Shown one piece after another: positions 23,413 to 33,651 of a stretch of DNA of 64,000 nt (position 1 is the first letter of the stretch; each line of letters starts with the position of its first letter). The stretch is from Candidatus Woesearchaeota archaeon (GTDB lineage: Archaea; Nanobdellota; Nanobdellia; Woesearchaeales; JAFGLG01), in the NCBI GenBank assembly GCA_016928155.1, contig JAFGLG010000002.1:135118-199117 (forward strand), written 5' to 3'. The translations under genes and the position numbers were made by a program. The notes beneath the pieces were generated by a model. That model had not been told where the DNA came from and ran no database searches. It saw only the letters and a list, made by a program, of their open reading frames with translations.

Positions 23413-24600
23413 ATGGATTTTAACATAATACTGGCGATCGCTTTCATCCTTTTTCTTATCATCTTCACAATCATCAAGAGGAAGAGCGTAGTCCTCCAGA
23501 AAGTCCTCTGGCCTGTTGTCTATGTGATCATGTGGAAGACAGGATTCGGGCTCAAGCTGATGGACAGATGGGGCAAGAAATACAAGGGCCTGATACAGCT
23601 CCTCGGGCAGGCCAGCATCGGACTGGCTTTCCTGGGCATGGCCTACATCTCAATCTCAATATTGATAGTCATCTTCAAGATGATAACAGCACCTGAAAGC
23701 ATCCAAGGAGGATTTGCCCTTGTGCTTCCATTCACCAACATACCAGGAGTCGGATATCTGCCGTTCACATACTGGATCATAGCAATATTCGTCCTCGCTG
23801 TCGTGCATGAGTTCAGCCACGGAGTGATGGCAAGGGCATATGATGTGCCTGTGCAGAGCTCAGGATTCGCAATATTCTCAATAATAGCGCCGATCATACC
23901 TGCTGCATTCGTGGAGCCGGACGAGAAAGTGCTGCAGAAGAGGGATGAGGTGACGCAGAACTCAGTATTCGCAGCAGGACCGATATCAAATGTCGCGCTC
24001 GGATTCGTGTTCCTCCTAATAATGATGTTCGTGTTCGCGCCGATAGAGGCCAGGATAACAGAACCCACAGGGTTCATAATGACACCGAATGATCCAGAGA
24101 TGCCGGCAGCTAAAGCAGGCATGCCAGACAAGTTCCTTGTGACAAACTTCAACGGCGAAGAGACAGCCGACGCGAACAAGTTCATGGAACAGATGTATTA
24201 CTGCACAGCTCCCGGCGATGAGATAACAGTCGGCAACAAAAACCAATCCTTCACATTCACCGCAGTGCCAAGGCCAGAGGACCCGAACAAAGGGATAATA
24301 GGCGTGAGCACCTTCGAGAACCAGAGAGATGTAAAACCCCAATATGCCATGTGGAAAGCGCCATTCTACTGGTTCAAGGGACTGTTCAAATGGCTGTTCC
24401 TGCTCAACCTCTTCATAGGGCTGGCAAACCTATTGCCTCTCGGAATCGTGGATGGGGGAAGGATGCTCCAGATAGCACTGAAGAAGATAATGAAGAATGA
24501 GAAGCACGCAAACAAGATTTGGGGGATGATAAGCTTCCTCTTCATAGGGCTGATTGTATTGGGGCTGGTCCTGCAGTATGTAGGGAATCCATTCGGCTGA
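23413..24600 (+). CDS. Site-2 protease-type membrane metalloprotease (M50)
   Basis: A 395-aa polytopic membrane protein. HEFSH (H132) in the third or fourth helix and NLLPLGIVDGG (from N339) are the two halves of the M50 zinc site. Between them is a PDZ-like region (NSVFAAGPISNVALGF, then MPDKFLVTNFNGEETADANKF). S2P enzymes cut membrane-spanning regulators or signal peptides after a first cleavage. The substrate is not evident here. It is the third gene of the aIF5A-eL40 run. Confidence 0.92.
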   Translation: MDFNIILAIAFILFLIIFTIIKRKSVVLQKVLWPVVYVIMWKTGFGLKLMDRWGKKYKGLIQLLGQASIGLAFLGMAYISISILIVIFKMITAPESIQGGFALVLPFTNIPGVGYLPFTYWIIAIFVLAVVHEFSHGVMARAYDVPVQSSGFAIFSIIAPIIPAAFVEPDEKVLQKRDEVTQNSVFAAGPISNVALGFVFLLIMMFVFAPIEARITEPTGFIMTPNDPEMPAAKAGMPDKFLVTNFNGEETADANKFMEQMYYCTAPGDEITVGNKNQSFTFTAVPRPEDPNKGIIGVSTFENQRDVKPQYAMWKAPFYWFKGLFKWLFLLNLFIGLANLLPLGIVDGGRMLQIALKKIMKNEKHANKIWGMISFLFIGLIVLGLVLQYVGNPFG

Positions 24601-24642
24601 TTTCTGACAAAATTTAAATAGGATGCTTGGATACAGGCATAT

Positions 24643-25323
24643 ATGAAAAAAGAGGCACAGGAGATTCTCAGAGAGCTGAAGAAGCACGGCTCAAAGCGCA
24701 ATATAGATGGGATGGCGAGGTTCGGCATAGATTCAAGCTCTGCATATGGAGTGAGCATGCCGATCATAAGAAGCATTGCGAAGAAGCTCGGCAAGAACCA
24801 TGAACTCGGGCTTGAGCTCTGGAAACATGATGTGCATGAAGCAAAGATCATGAGCTGCCTTGTCCTTGAGCCTGAAAAGCTGACTGACAAGGAGACTGAG
24901 AGATTTGTCAAAGGATTCTACTCATGGGACCTAGTGGACCAATTCTGCCTGAACCTGCTTGACAAGTTGCCTGATGCCCGCAAGAAAGCGATAGAATGGA
25001 GCAAACGCGAGAGAGAGTTCGAAAAAAGGACAGGATATGCCCTAATGGCAGTGCTTGCAGTGCATGACAAGAAGACAGGAGACAAGGGATTCATCAAATT
25101 CCTGCCGCACATTGCCAGAGGAGCGACTGATGAGAGGAATTTCGTCAAGAAAGCAGTCAACTGGGCGCTCAGACAGATAGGCAAGAGGAGCAGGATGCTC
25201 AACAAGGAAGCAATCCAATGCGCATCAAGAATCCAGAAGATCAACAATAGAGCAGCTAAATGGATAGCAAATGATGCACTGCGAGAACTGAAGAGCGATG
25301 CTGTCAAGAAGAGGCTGAAATGA
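24643..25323 (+). CDS. AlkD-like DNA alkylation repair protein
   Basis: A 226-aa all-helical protein matching the AlkD HEAT-like fold: GSKRNIDGMARFGIDSSSAYGVSMP, SWDLVDQF (with the conserved W-D near the lesion pocket), RTGYALMAVLAVH and NFVKKAVNWALRQIGKRS. AlkD excises N3- and N7-alkylpurines without flipping the base. The stop overlaps the next gene's ATG (ATGA), which is an unrelated secreted lipase, so the coupling is probably only positional. Confidence 0.9.
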   Translation: MKKEAQEILRELKKHGSKRNIDGMARFGIDSSSAYGVSMPIIRSIAKKLGKNHELGLELWKHDVHEAKIMSCLVLEPEKLTDKETERFVKGFYSWDLVDQFCLNLLDKLPDARKKAIEWSKREREFEKRTGYALMAVLAVHDKKTGDKGFIKFLPHIARGATDERNFVKKAVNWALRQIGKRSRMLNKEAIQCASRIQKINNRAAKWIANDALRELKSDAVKKRLK

Positions 25324-27833
25324 AAAAGCCGGCAAAAAGAAAGAAAGCGAGGAGAGCCCAAAAAAGGGAGAAGACACTGGCAGATGAAGTCGCAGACGAG
25401 GTCAAGAAAGCGCCGAAGCACAGGAAGATAATATGGGCAGCGGCAATACTGATCCTTCTATTGACACTATTCTCAGTCGCCAAATACAAGACATCGTACA
25501 TAATCGGAGAGGATCTTGTCCTTGTCCTGAAACCAGAGACAATAAACCTTGAACTTTTCAACTCGCAGCAATACAATATCCGATTTGAAGTCAGCACAAA
25601 CAACAAGATAAGCTGCAGAGCAAGCTGTGAAGCAGCACTCGATGACCTGAGCACAGGAAAAAAAGAGCTTGCAGATGCAAGAACCCTCGAGCCAAGAGAA
25701 CCATTTGTCCTGAATTGGAGCTCAAAAGCGCCAAAATACGGAAAAGGGCAGACATTATACCAATTCACAGTAAAATGCCACAACATAAAGCAATTCGGAT
25801 GCCCGACAGGAGAGGAAGAAGTCCAGAGGACTGCACTTGCATCAATCAACTACGGGCCGAGCGAGGAGCTGCAGGGCATGATAACAAGACTGGGAGAAAG
25901 GCTTACAGCGAAGATAAAAGAATCCAACAAAGCAATGCTATACTTCTCAAGCCTGGAAAATGCAAACAGACAAGAAAAACTCCTCCAGAGAAACATTAGC
26001 GCCCACCAAGAGATGCTTGAGAAGCTCGGATCTGACTCCATAGAGATGATAAGACTGTGGGATCTCCTACTTTTTGACGAACTCAATGAGGAGATAGGCC
26101 AATATGAGCTGGACATCCTCGGATTCAGCCATGCACTGGATGAACTCAATAAGACACTCCAATCTGAAGCCAGAGCACACAATGAAATCGTCCAGAGGAT
26201 ATCGGGATTCGACCTCACAGACCTTGCAGACTATTACAGGATAGGGAAATATGAGAATGAACAGGAGATCATCGAAGATGCGAACCAGACAGCAGCCAAC
26301 CTCAGGGAGGTCATCAGGAGAATAAGAGAAAAGACATACAACACAAGCAAAACAAAAGATGAAGTGCTCATGATCGAAAGCGACCTGAAAGAGATACATG
26401 ATGATATGGGCAGATACCATGAAGAGATCGACAAAGAACTGAAAGCGATCGATCTTGAGAACCATATGCTCTGCAAGCTGAGAGAATCATGCACAGCAAG
26501 CATTGTCAGGCAGGCAAACACCAGCATGACAGAGAAATGCAAAGATGCATTCCAACTGTCAGAAGAAAGGGATGACAGGGAAAAAATATTCTTCCTTCAA
26601 TTCTCCAATGAAAGCAACAAGAGCCTAACTGAACTGCAGCAGAAGGCGATATATTCAGCCGGGATACAGGACATGACCAATATGACAGACTTCCTGAAGA
26701 GAGCAGACTATCTTGTGAACAGGACATATGCAGAATTCCATGGGCAGACAGCAAACCAGCCGATAATACTTAACCAGACAATAGCAAACCTCAGCGAAAG
26801 GATGATAAAAATCGGGCTCAAGCTTGATGAGACAATGAATTTCACATACCTGCACAATAAATGCGCCATATCCAACAATACAGAGGACATCACAGAAGGG
26901 ATAAACCTGATGCTGCCACTGGCAGAGCTGAACATGACACCCGTCAACATAACCCTGACAGACCCGACACTCAAGGAGCATAAGGCAGTGTGCTGCGTGT
27001 TCGGAGAATGCAAGGAATGCTGCCAATATCCGGACTGCGAAGATGATGAAGCCTCATTCCCACTGATAATACTGCATGGGCATGCATTCAACATGAAGAC
27101 AAGCCCGGACTATTCCCTCAACAGCTTTGTCAAGATAGAGAACAAGCTTCAGGGAGACGGCTACATAAATGCAGGCTTCATAAGCCCGAAAGTTGTGTTC
27201 GACGAGGAATCAAAAGGAAGGCTCGGTCTTACAGGCAATCCGGTGTTCCTGACAACCACATATTATTATGACGTATACAACGAAGAAGGGGAATATCTCC
27301 TGGCGCCGCAGAAGAGCGAGAACATCGACACCTATGCACTGAGGCTGAAAGATATCGTCGACAATGTCATCTACAAGACAGGAAGGGCAGAAGTCAACAT
27401 ACTAGCGCACTCCATGGGCGGGCTTGTTACACGAAGGTACATGCAGATATTCGGAGACGACAAGGTCAACAAGCTCATCATGCTCGGCACACCAAACAAG
27501 GGAATAACAGGATCGACGCAGACAGCATGCGGGCTTTTCGGCGGGAACAAAGAATGCGGGGACATGACAGCAGGATCCATATTCATAAAGAAAGTCAATG
27601 ACGAGAACCTGCAGCCAGATGATGCTGAGCTCTATACAGTGACAGGATGGGGGTGCGACATGGATGGCAGGAACGGGGACGGGGTCGTGCTTGCAGAGAA
27701 TGTCATGATATATCATGCCCGAAATTTCAACATGACAGGCAACTGCTCATTCTTCACAACACTGCACACAGAAATGCTTGACATAGACAAGTACCCCCAG
27801 GTGTATGAGGACATAAGGGAAGCGCTTGATTAA
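25320..27833 (+). CDS. Membrane-anchored coiled-coil protein with C-terminal lipase domain
   Basis: An 837-aa protein: basic cytoplasmic N-terminus, one membrane helix (IIWAAAILILLLTLFSVA, about 39-56), a beta domain with paired Cys, a long coiled coil (about 190-510), a Cys cluster (CCVFGECKECCQYPDC), and an alpha/beta hydrolase from about 580: oxyanion FPLIILHGHAF, nucleophile elbow AHSMGG, and later acid (GDGVV) and His (TLHTEM) candidates. The hydrolase resembles PGAP1/lipase-type enzymes. It is likely extracytoplasmic and held away from the membrane by the coiled coil. The substrate could be lipid or ester-linked glycan; unproven. Confidence 0.82.
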   Translation: MKKPAKRKKARRAQKREKTLADEVADEVKKAPKHRKIIWAAAILILLLTLFSVAKYKTSYIIGEDLVLVLKPETINLELFNSQQYNIRFEVSTNNKISCRASCEAALDDLSTGKKELADARTLEPREPFVLNWSSKAPKYGKGQTLYQFTVKCHNIKQFGCPTGEEEVQRTALASINYGPSEELQGMITRLGERLTAKIKESNKAMLYFSSLENANRQEKLLQRNISAHQEMLEKLGSDSIEMIRLWDLLLFDELNEEIGQYELDILGFSHALDELNKTLQSEARAHNEIVQRISGFDLTDLADYYRIGKYENEQEIIEDANQTAANLREVIRRIREKTYNTSKTKDEVLMIESDLKEIHDDMGRYHEEIDKELKAIDLENHMLCKLRESCTASIVRQANTSMTEKCKDAFQLSEERDDREKIFFLQFSNESNKSLTELQQKAIYSAGIQDMTNMTDFLKRADYLVNRTYAEFHGQTANQPIILNQTIANLSERMIKIGLKLDETMNFTYLHNKCAISNNTEDITEGINLMLPLAELNMTPVNITLTDPTLKEHKAVCCVFGECKECCQYPDCEDDEASFPLIILHGHAFNMKTSPDYSLNSFVKIENKLQGDGYINAGFISPKVVFDEESKGRLGLTGNPVFLTTTYYYDVYNEEGEYLLAPQKSENIDTYALRLKDIVDNVIYKTGRAEVNILAHSMGGLVTRRYMQIFGDDKVNKLIMLGTPNKGITGSTQTACGLFGGNKECGDMTAGSIFIKKVNDENLQPDDAELYTVTGWGCDMDGRNGDGVVLAENVMIYHARNFNMTGNCSFFTTLHTEMLDIDKYPQVYEDIREALD

Positions 27834-29296
27834 TCATCCACCGGGCCGAAGAAAAGGCCATAGATGAAATCCACAATCGCGACCTTTATCTTATTCTTGA
27901 AAGTTGCACCCTCATAAGAGATCAATCCCTGCTCCAGGGCCTCTTCAATGCCCATCTCCTTGGAAAGCAATGAGTTGACAGTGTTAGCATCAGTGAAGAT
28001 GAGCATTGTGGGATCAGGAGAAGGTTCAGGGATGATGTCGATGATAAGCCCATCTTGTGTGAGGATGAAGAAGCTGCCATCATCCATTATTTGGAGATTG
28101 ATACGCTCATCAGCAAAGAGCTTAGCGAATCCAGGGATCTGGCCGAGATTGTTGTTGTAGAGCTGCTTGATCTCTTCCAAATCAATGCCGGGAAGCGGAT
28201 CAGGAAAATATCCGCAGTCATCAACATGATCCCGGCATCCATGAACAACAGGAATATCAGACATCTTCACACATTGCCACTCAAGAACCTCATAGTTGAA
28301 CAAGCATGCCTCGTCAGCAGCACAGTCCTTATCGCATTGAGCCGGGATCTGCTTATCACTATCTCCTGCCTGTACTGTCGGAAGATTGGCGCAGCCCACA
28401 GGTGGTGCAGGAGACGAGCACACAGCCGGGTGAGGGATGACTATCAGCTTCACGCAGTTCCAGCACTTTGTCTGATAATTATAATAACATCTTGAACCCT
28501 CTTCACATCTCTTATTGCAGTCCTCCATAGAAAAATATTCTCCTGTGCTCGGATTGCAGGAGCCATGGCACTGACAGCATACTTCACAACAGTACATATT
28601 GTCAGCGCAGACAAGATCAGATTTCGGGTCACAGCCCTCTCCCGGATCAAGCTGGCCGTTGCCGCAGCAGCATCTATCCGGACACGCATCATCACCGCAG
28701 ATGTTCTCGACAACAGAATCAATGTGATCCTGATTCACAGTCGCATTAGGCCCGAAAGTATGGGTCATCAAGCCCCCATGCTGAGTATCATTCAGGCCCA
28801 TCATGTGGCCTGCCTCATGGGCTGCATCAAGATAAGTATTGCCTGTACCATCACCGATAGGCCTTGACATCAGATTGGACCACCAGCCCTGAGTATCCCC
28901 ACCAGTCCTCGAGACATTGTACATGTAACCCATGTAGAACTCGGCACCGGTCCAGTTGGTCTGGTTCCTCGGTGGGTTATTATTATAATCAGTGACCATA
29001 ATGCAATGCCAGCCCTGAGGCGGAGAGTTCTTGCAGTCAGCAGAGGTGTTAGTGATGACCTCAAAACGCACAGGGCATCTGCAGTCACCGTATGCAGGGC
29101 TGCCTTTGTTCCATACATCCTCTATCTCCTTCTCCATCCGGTTCATGTAATCCTGGGTAGCACCCTGGAATGCTATTTTTATCGTTATGACAAGTGTGCA
29201 ATCATCCAATTCGCAAGTGGTCCCTGCAGATGACAAAATGGGGAAAATGAGAAGCAATAAGATGGATATGAATACGAGCCTTTTCGTGACAATCAC
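27830..29296 (-). CDS. Secreted metzincin-type metalloprotease with Cys-rich and SCP2-like regions
   Basis: A 488-aa secreted protein: signal peptide (LVFISILLLLIFPILSSAG), then a catalytic domain with HEAGHMMGLND (HExGHxxGxxD) and a Met-turn candidate GLMTHTFG, placing it among metzincins. Next come Cys-dense modules (CCCGNGQLDPGEGCDP, CCEVCCQCHGSC), and the C-terminal 110 residues resemble the SCP2-like lipid-binding fold (LQIMDDGSFFILTQDG, YEGATFKNKIKVAIVDF). It converges on the lipase gene with a 4-base overlap. The start is GTG within AGAGGTG; no ATG is available near the signal peptide. Confidence 0.82.
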   Translation of the reverse strand: MIVTKRLVFISILLLLIFPILSSAGTTCELDDCTLVITIKIAFQGATQDYMNRMEKEIEDVWNKGSPAYGDCRCPVRFEVITNTSADCKNSPPQGWHCIMVTDYNNNPPRNQTNWTGAEFYMGYMYNVSRTGGDTQGWWSNLMSRPIGDGTGNTYLDAAHEAGHMMGLNDTQHGGLMTHTFGPNATVNQDHIDSVVENICGDDACPDRCCCGNGQLDPGEGCDPKSDLVCADNMYCCEVCCQCHGSCNPSTGEYFSMEDCNKRCEEGSRCYYNYQTKCWNCVKLIVIPHPAVCSSPAPPVGCANLPTVQAGDSDKQIPAQCDKDCAADEACLFNYEVLEWQCVKMSDIPVVHGCRDHVDDCGYFPDPLPGIDLEEIKQLYNNNLGQIPGFAKLFADERINLQIMDDGSFFILTQDGLIIDIIPEPSPDPTMLIFTDANTVNSLLSKEMGIEEALEQGLISYEGATFKNKIKVAIVDFIYGLFFGPVDD

Positions 29297-29446
29297 CTCT
29301 TGGAGATGCTTAATAGGAATGTTGTTTATAAAGGTTATGTGATAACATAAGGTATGGCGGATAACTGACAACTAACAATAATCCGGACAATGCATTCCAA
29401 AAGATTAATAAATTTTGAGCGAAAAAAAGGATTACGAGGTGGGAAC

Positions 29447-30022
29447 ATGACCAATCTAAAAGGAAGCAAAACAGAGAAGAATCTCCTGAAAGCATTTGCC
29501 GGCGAAAGCCAGGCGAGGAACAGGTACACTTATTTCGCATCAGCTGCAAAGAAAGAAGGGTTTGAGCAGATAAGCGCGATCTTCCTTGAGACTGCAGAGA
29601 ATGAGAAAGAGCATGCAAAGATATTCTTCAAGTATCTCCAAGGTGGCATGACAGAGATAACAGCGACATATCCTGCAGGGAAGATAGGAACAACAGCAGA
29701 GAACCTGCTCTCTGCAGCAGAAGGAGAGAAAGAGGAGTGGGGCATATTGTATCCGGAATCCGAGAAGACAGCAAGAGAAGAAGGATTCGATGAGATCGCA
29801 GACTCATTCAAGGAGATAGCAGAAGTGGAAGAAGAGCATGAGAAGAGATACAGGAAGCTGCTTGAGAATGTGAAGAACGGGACTGTGTTCAAGAAAGACA
29901 GGATAGTCAGGTGGAAATGCAGGAACTGCGGATATGTCCATGAAGGCAAGGAAGCGCCGGACAAATGCCCTGCATGCAGGCACCCCCAGGCATACTACGA
30001 GATAAAGGAAGAGAATTACTGA
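29447..30022 (+). CDS. rbr: Rubrerythrin
   Basis: A 191-aa protein with an N-terminal four-helix diiron domain (KAFAGESQARNRYTYFASAAKKEG, ETAENEKEH, EIAEVEEEHEKRY: the paired E...ExxH ligands) and a C-terminal rubredoxin-like zinc/iron ribbon (WKCRNCGYVHEGKEAPDKCPAC). It reduces peroxide in anaerobes using rubredoxin-type donors, pointing to an anaerobic, oxygen-exposed lifestyle. GAGGTGG precedes the ATG; a further upstream in-frame ATG lacks such a site. Confidence 0.96.
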   Translation: MTNLKGSKTEKNLLKAFAGESQARNRYTYFASAAKKEGFEQISAIFLETAENEKEHAKIFFKYLQGGMTEITATYPAGKIGTTAENLLSAAEGEKEEWGILYPESEKTAREEGFDEIADSFKEIAEVEEEHEKRYRKLLENVKNGTVFKKDRIVRWKCRNCGYVHEGKEAPDKCPACRHPQAYYEIKEENY

Positions 30023-30199
30023 TTTATTTTTGTTTTGTTATTGATAATGGACTTCAGCTGAGTAATATTGAAGCAGAGTCAGGTTCCATCCTTTTCCCAT
30101 AAGAAATTTGGGAAATCTAAGTCCACAGAGTTGATTTTGAGTCCGTCCAATAAATTGAACGAATAGCGACTATTGAGAAAAAGATTTAAGAGACAACCC
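30023..30199. other. Intergenic spacer, no gene seen
   Basis: AT-rich spacer between the convergent rubrerythrin and ACT-protein genes. No ORF, tRNA or strong hairpin is visible. Confidence 0.6.
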
Positions 30200-30841
30200 C
30201 TATTGAAATCTCAGAAAATTTATCGACTTATTCAGGTCTTTTGGGTCTATAATAAAAATTGTGTCTGTCCAGCAGGATAGAAATTCATAAATATTAACTC
30301 CGTTCTCAGCAAACAAGGATGTAAGATAGGATACCACTCCAGGAATTGTCTCAATATTTTTTGGTGATTTTATATTGATAAGCACCATGCCCTTATTGGA
30401 CTTTATGATTGCTGTCTTAACATTTTTTTCAATCAAATGAATGTATTTCTCTTGGGTGATCACAGTATAATTATCAGAACCTTCAAGGATATAAGAAAAA
30501 CCCGACTCATTCTTTATTTTCAGCTGTATTTTTTCAAGTAGGTCAAAGTCAATCTTTTTTTCCAGAATAAATACAACCACCTTGTTCTTTATCTCAATCT
30601 CTGAATCAAAAAGAAGCTTTGAAATCTCTCTTTCCTGGCTGAATTCTTTCTTTAGGCTTTCTTGTTTTCTTCTGGCGGCGATCAATATGGCCTCTTTAGA
30701 GCTTTTTTTCTCAATGCTCAATTCTTTAGCTATGTGCCTTGCCAATGCCGAATAGTTGATTAGCCCTTTTTTTAGGCAGTTCTTAATGTAGGGGTGATTA
30801 TCGATGTATTCGTTTGTTATATCAGTTGTATTTTTCTTCAT
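30200..30841 (-). CDS. HTH-like + ACT-domain protein, probable arginine regulator
   Basis: A 213-aa protein. The N-terminal 75 residues (YIKNCLKKGLINYSALARHIAKEL) are helical and HTH-like. The C-terminal part has one clear ACT-type unit (IETIPGVVSYLTSLFAENGVNIYEFLSCWTDTIFII), like the regulatory domains of aspartokinase, preceded by a second more divergent one. ACT domains usually bind amino acids. It is divergent from argG/argH, so an arginine- or aspartate-sensing regulator is plausible (inference). Its base composition is AT-rich like argGH, unlike the flanking genes. Confidence 0.7.
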   Translation of the reverse strand: MKKNTTDITNEYIDNHPYIKNCLKKGLINYSALARHIAKELSIEKKSSKEAILIAARRKQESLKKEFSQEREISKLLFDSEIEIKNKVVVFILEKKIDFDLLEKIQLKIKNESGFSYILEGSDNYTVITQEKYIHLIEKNVKTAIIKSNKGMVLINIKSPKNIETIPGVVSYLTSLFAENGVNIYEFLSCWTDTIFIIDPKDLNKSINFLRFQ

Positions 30842-30971
30842 AATTAAGCTTATATAGTCCGGACTATATAAAATTTACTAATTTGTTCCATTTAAAACAT
30901 AGTTGTTTATTTCTGTCCAATTTAGGTCACTAAACATAAAAGATCCTTACACACACATATCTTTGATTAAA

Positions 30972-32195
30972 ATGAAGAATAAAGTGATACTAGCGTATTC
31001 AGGAGGGCTTGATACATCAGTAATCCTCAAATGGCTAATAGACAAAGGATATGAAGTTATTTGCTATATCGCAGATGTAGGACAGCATGAAGATTTTGAT
31101 AAAGCCAAATCCAAAGCCTTTTCCATTGGAGCAAGCAAGGTATATGTTGAGGATTTAAAAGAAGAATTTGTCCAGAAATATATTTTCCAGGCACTGAAAG
31201 CAAATGCAGTATATGAAGGTAAGTATCTTCTCGGGACTTCTTTAGCGAGGCCATTAATAGCAAAAAAACAGATAGAAATAGCCAAAAAGGAAGGGACAAA
31301 CATAGTTGCGCATGGAGCTACGGGCAAGGGAAATGATCAAGTGAGGTTTGAACTGGCTTTTATGAAACTCATGCCTAATGCAAAAATAATCAGTCCCTGG
31401 AAAGACAAAGAGTTTTTATCACAATTTGAGGGAAGGACTGCCCTGATTAATTATGCAAAAGAGAAGCGGATCCCAATAGATTCAACTCTACAGAAGCCCT
31501 ATAGTATGGATGATAATCTTATGCACATAAGTTATGAGGCTGGATTGCTTGAAGATCCTAAGTATGAAGCAACAGAAGATATGTATAAGAAGACAGTTTC
31601 ACCAAAAAATGCACCTGATGAAGAAACCAGGATCATTATAGAATTCAAAAAAGGCGTTCCGATTAAAGTCACTAATCTCACTGAAAACAAGACGGCTGAT
31701 GGAGCATTGCAATTATTCCAATATCTTAATGAATTGGCCTCTAAGAATGGCATTGGAAGGATAGATCTTGTAGAAAATCGTTTTGTAGGCATAAAATCGC
31801 GCGGGGTATACGAAACTCCGGCAGGCACTATTTTAATAAAAGCGCATCTTGATATAGAAGGCATTACATTAGACAAAGAAGTATGCCATATAAAAGATAT
31901 GCTTATGCCAAAGATAGCGGAATTAATATATAACGGATTTTGGTTCAGTCCGGAATTTGAGTTTCTGATGGCTGCAATCGATAAAAGCCAAGAAAATATA
32001 GATGGCAAAGTATATCTCACTCTCTACAAAGGAAATGCATTAGTTACAGGACGTGAATCAGCAAAATCATTATACGATCAAAACATCGCAAGCATGGATA
32101 AATCAGGAGGGTATAACCAAACTGATGCAATAGGCTTCATAAAACTTAATGCATTAAGGCTTAAATTAGGTGCTCACAATGAAAATATGGGATAA
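30972..32195 (+). CDS. argG: Argininosuccinate synthase
   Basis: A 407-aa enzyme: ATP-pyrophosphatase P loop [17 protein letters not shown], then [29 protein letters not shown] and the citrulline/aspartate-binding segments, complete over the usual length. It condenses citrulline and aspartate. An in-frame ATG further upstream lacks support; the chosen ATG gives the family N-terminus. Its frequent ATA, TTA and AAA codons set it apart from the GC-richer neighbours. It overlaps argH by 17 bases. Confidence 0.97.
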   Translation: MKNKVILAYSGGLDTSVILKWLIDKGYEVICYIADVGQHEDFDKAKSKAFSIGASKVYVEDLKEEFVQKYIFQALKANAVYEGKYLLGTSLARPLIAKKQIEIAKKEGTNIVAHGATGKGNDQVRFELAFMKLMPNAKIISPWKDKEFLSQFEGRTALINYAKEKRIPIDSTLQKPYSMDDNLMHISYEAGLLEDPKYEATEDMYKKTVSPKNAPDEETRIIIEFKKGVPIKVTNLTENKTADGALQLFQYLNELASKNGIGRIDLVENRFVGIKSRGVYETPAGTILIKAHLDIEGITLDKEVCHIKDMLMPKIAELIYNGFWFSPEFEFLMAAIDKSQENIDGKVYLTLYKGNALVTGRESAKSLYDQNIASMDKSGGYNQTDAIGFIKLNALRLKLGAHNENMG

Positions 32196-33363
32196 GGGCA
32201 TTAATCTGAAAAAAGAAATCGAGAAGTTCACTGTTGGAAATGATCATGAGCTGGATAAAAAACTGGTGAAATTTGATTGTTTAGCATCAATAGCCCATGC
32301 AAAAATGCTGAAAAGCATAAATCTGCTTTCGGATGAAGAACTTGAAAAATTAGTCAATGGCTTAAATGAGATTATTGAGCTTGATTCAAAAAACCAGTTT
32401 CTGATTAAACAAGATGATGAAGATTGCCATACAGCAATAGAAAATTACCTAGTAAAAAAATGCGGCGGGGCGGGGGGAAAAATCCAGACTGCAAGATCCA
32501 GAAACGACCAGGTCATAACGGCTTTGCGTTTATATGAGAAAGATAAACTGGGTAAAATAAAAAACCTGATTCAAAATTTTTCAGATTCAATAGAATTTAT
32601 CATAAAAAATAATGGCTCAGTAAAAATTCCTGGTTATACCCACATGCAAAAAGCGATGCCAACAGATATAAAAACATGGCTTGGAGGCTTCAATGCATCA
32701 ATGCAGGACAATCTGCATATAGTTGATGCGGTCATTCAATTAATTGATCAAAATCCTTTAGGAAGCGCTGCTGGATTTGGTGTTCCTGAATTTGAAATCA
32801 ATAAAGAGATGACAGCAAAAGAATTGAATTTTTCAGAAGTAATGAAAAATCCCTTATATTGTCAATTAAGCAGAGGGAAATTTGAAGCCCAAATCTTGAA
32901 TGCAGTGTCAGCAGTTATGTTTGATCTGAATAAATTAGCGACCGATCTGATACTATTTAATATGAAGGAATTCGGGTATGTTGAATTACCCGCAGAATTT
33001 TGTACCGGAAGCTCTATCATGCCCCAGAAGAAGAACCCGGATGTTCTTGAGTTGATTAGGGCCAAATATCATGTTGTTCTAGGTGACGAATTCAAGGTCA
33101 AAAGCATTATTGGAAATCTTATATCTGGGTATAACAGAGATATGCAACTCACAAAAGGGCCACTAATAGATTCCTTAGAAATATTGATCGACAGCTTGAC
33201 AATAATCTCATTAGTGATTGTTAACATGAAAATAAACAAGGAAAAATGCGAAAAAGCAATAACCAAAGAGATGTATGCAACTCAAGAAGCCTATAAGTTA
33301 GTAAAACAAGGCATACCATTTAGGGAAGCGTATAAAGAGATTGGAAAGAAGTATCAAGAATAG
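32179..33363 (+). CDS. argH: Argininosuccinate lyase
   Basis: A 394-aa fumarase/aspartase superfamily enzyme: [27 protein letters not shown] and the signature [18 protein letters not shown] are all present. It splits argininosuccinate to arginine and fumarate. It is shorter than bacterial ArgH (about 460 aa), mainly at the C-terminus, where the last helix bundle is reduced. The start follows GGTG and lies inside the end of argG. No argF or argB is nearby, so citrulline must come from elsewhere. Confidence 0.95.
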   Translation: MKIWDKGINLKKEIEKFTVGNDHELDKKLVKFDCLASIAHAKMLKSINLLSDEELEKLVNGLNEIIELDSKNQFLIKQDDEDCHTAIENYLVKKCGGAGGKIQTARSRNDQVITALRLYEKDKLGKIKNLIQNFSDSIEFIIKNNGSVKIPGYTHMQKAMPTDIKTWLGGFNASMQDNLHIVDAVIQLIDQNPLGSAAGFGVPEFEINKEMTAKELNFSEVMKNPLYCQLSRGKFEAQILNAVSAVMFDLNKLATDLILFNMKEFGYVELPAEFCTGSSIMPQKKNPDVLELIRAKYHVVLGDEFKVKSIIGNLISGYNRDMQLTKGPLIDSLEILIDSLTIISLVIVNMKINKEKCEKAITKEMYATQEAYKLVKQGIPFREAYKEIGKKYQE

Positions 33364-33651
33364 AAATTGCGCCTATCAAAATAAATCTCTTTTCCAAAGA
33401 GAAAGGCAAAATGCCCGAAGGACAAGGAATCAACATTCTCTAAAAAGGAACTCAAATCTCATTGATTTTAAAGATGAATCCTGAGACCCATAATCAAAAA
33501 ATCTGTATTTGGAGAAAATATTATTGGAGATGTTCATGCTATTCTTAGTGAGTACATATCTTATTGAGTACCTATTATGATTTAATATTGGATCCAGCTT
33601 GGATATCATGAGCGCAATCTTTATATATTACATATGTATTACAAATGTATC
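33364..33651. other. Spacer with TATA box, no gene
   Basis: No ORF is supported. The end contains TTTATATATTA (about 33621) followed by direct repeats TTACATATGTAT and TTACAAATGTAT overlapping the next gene's start, a likely operator. The rest is AT-rich without clear structure. Confidence 0.5.
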
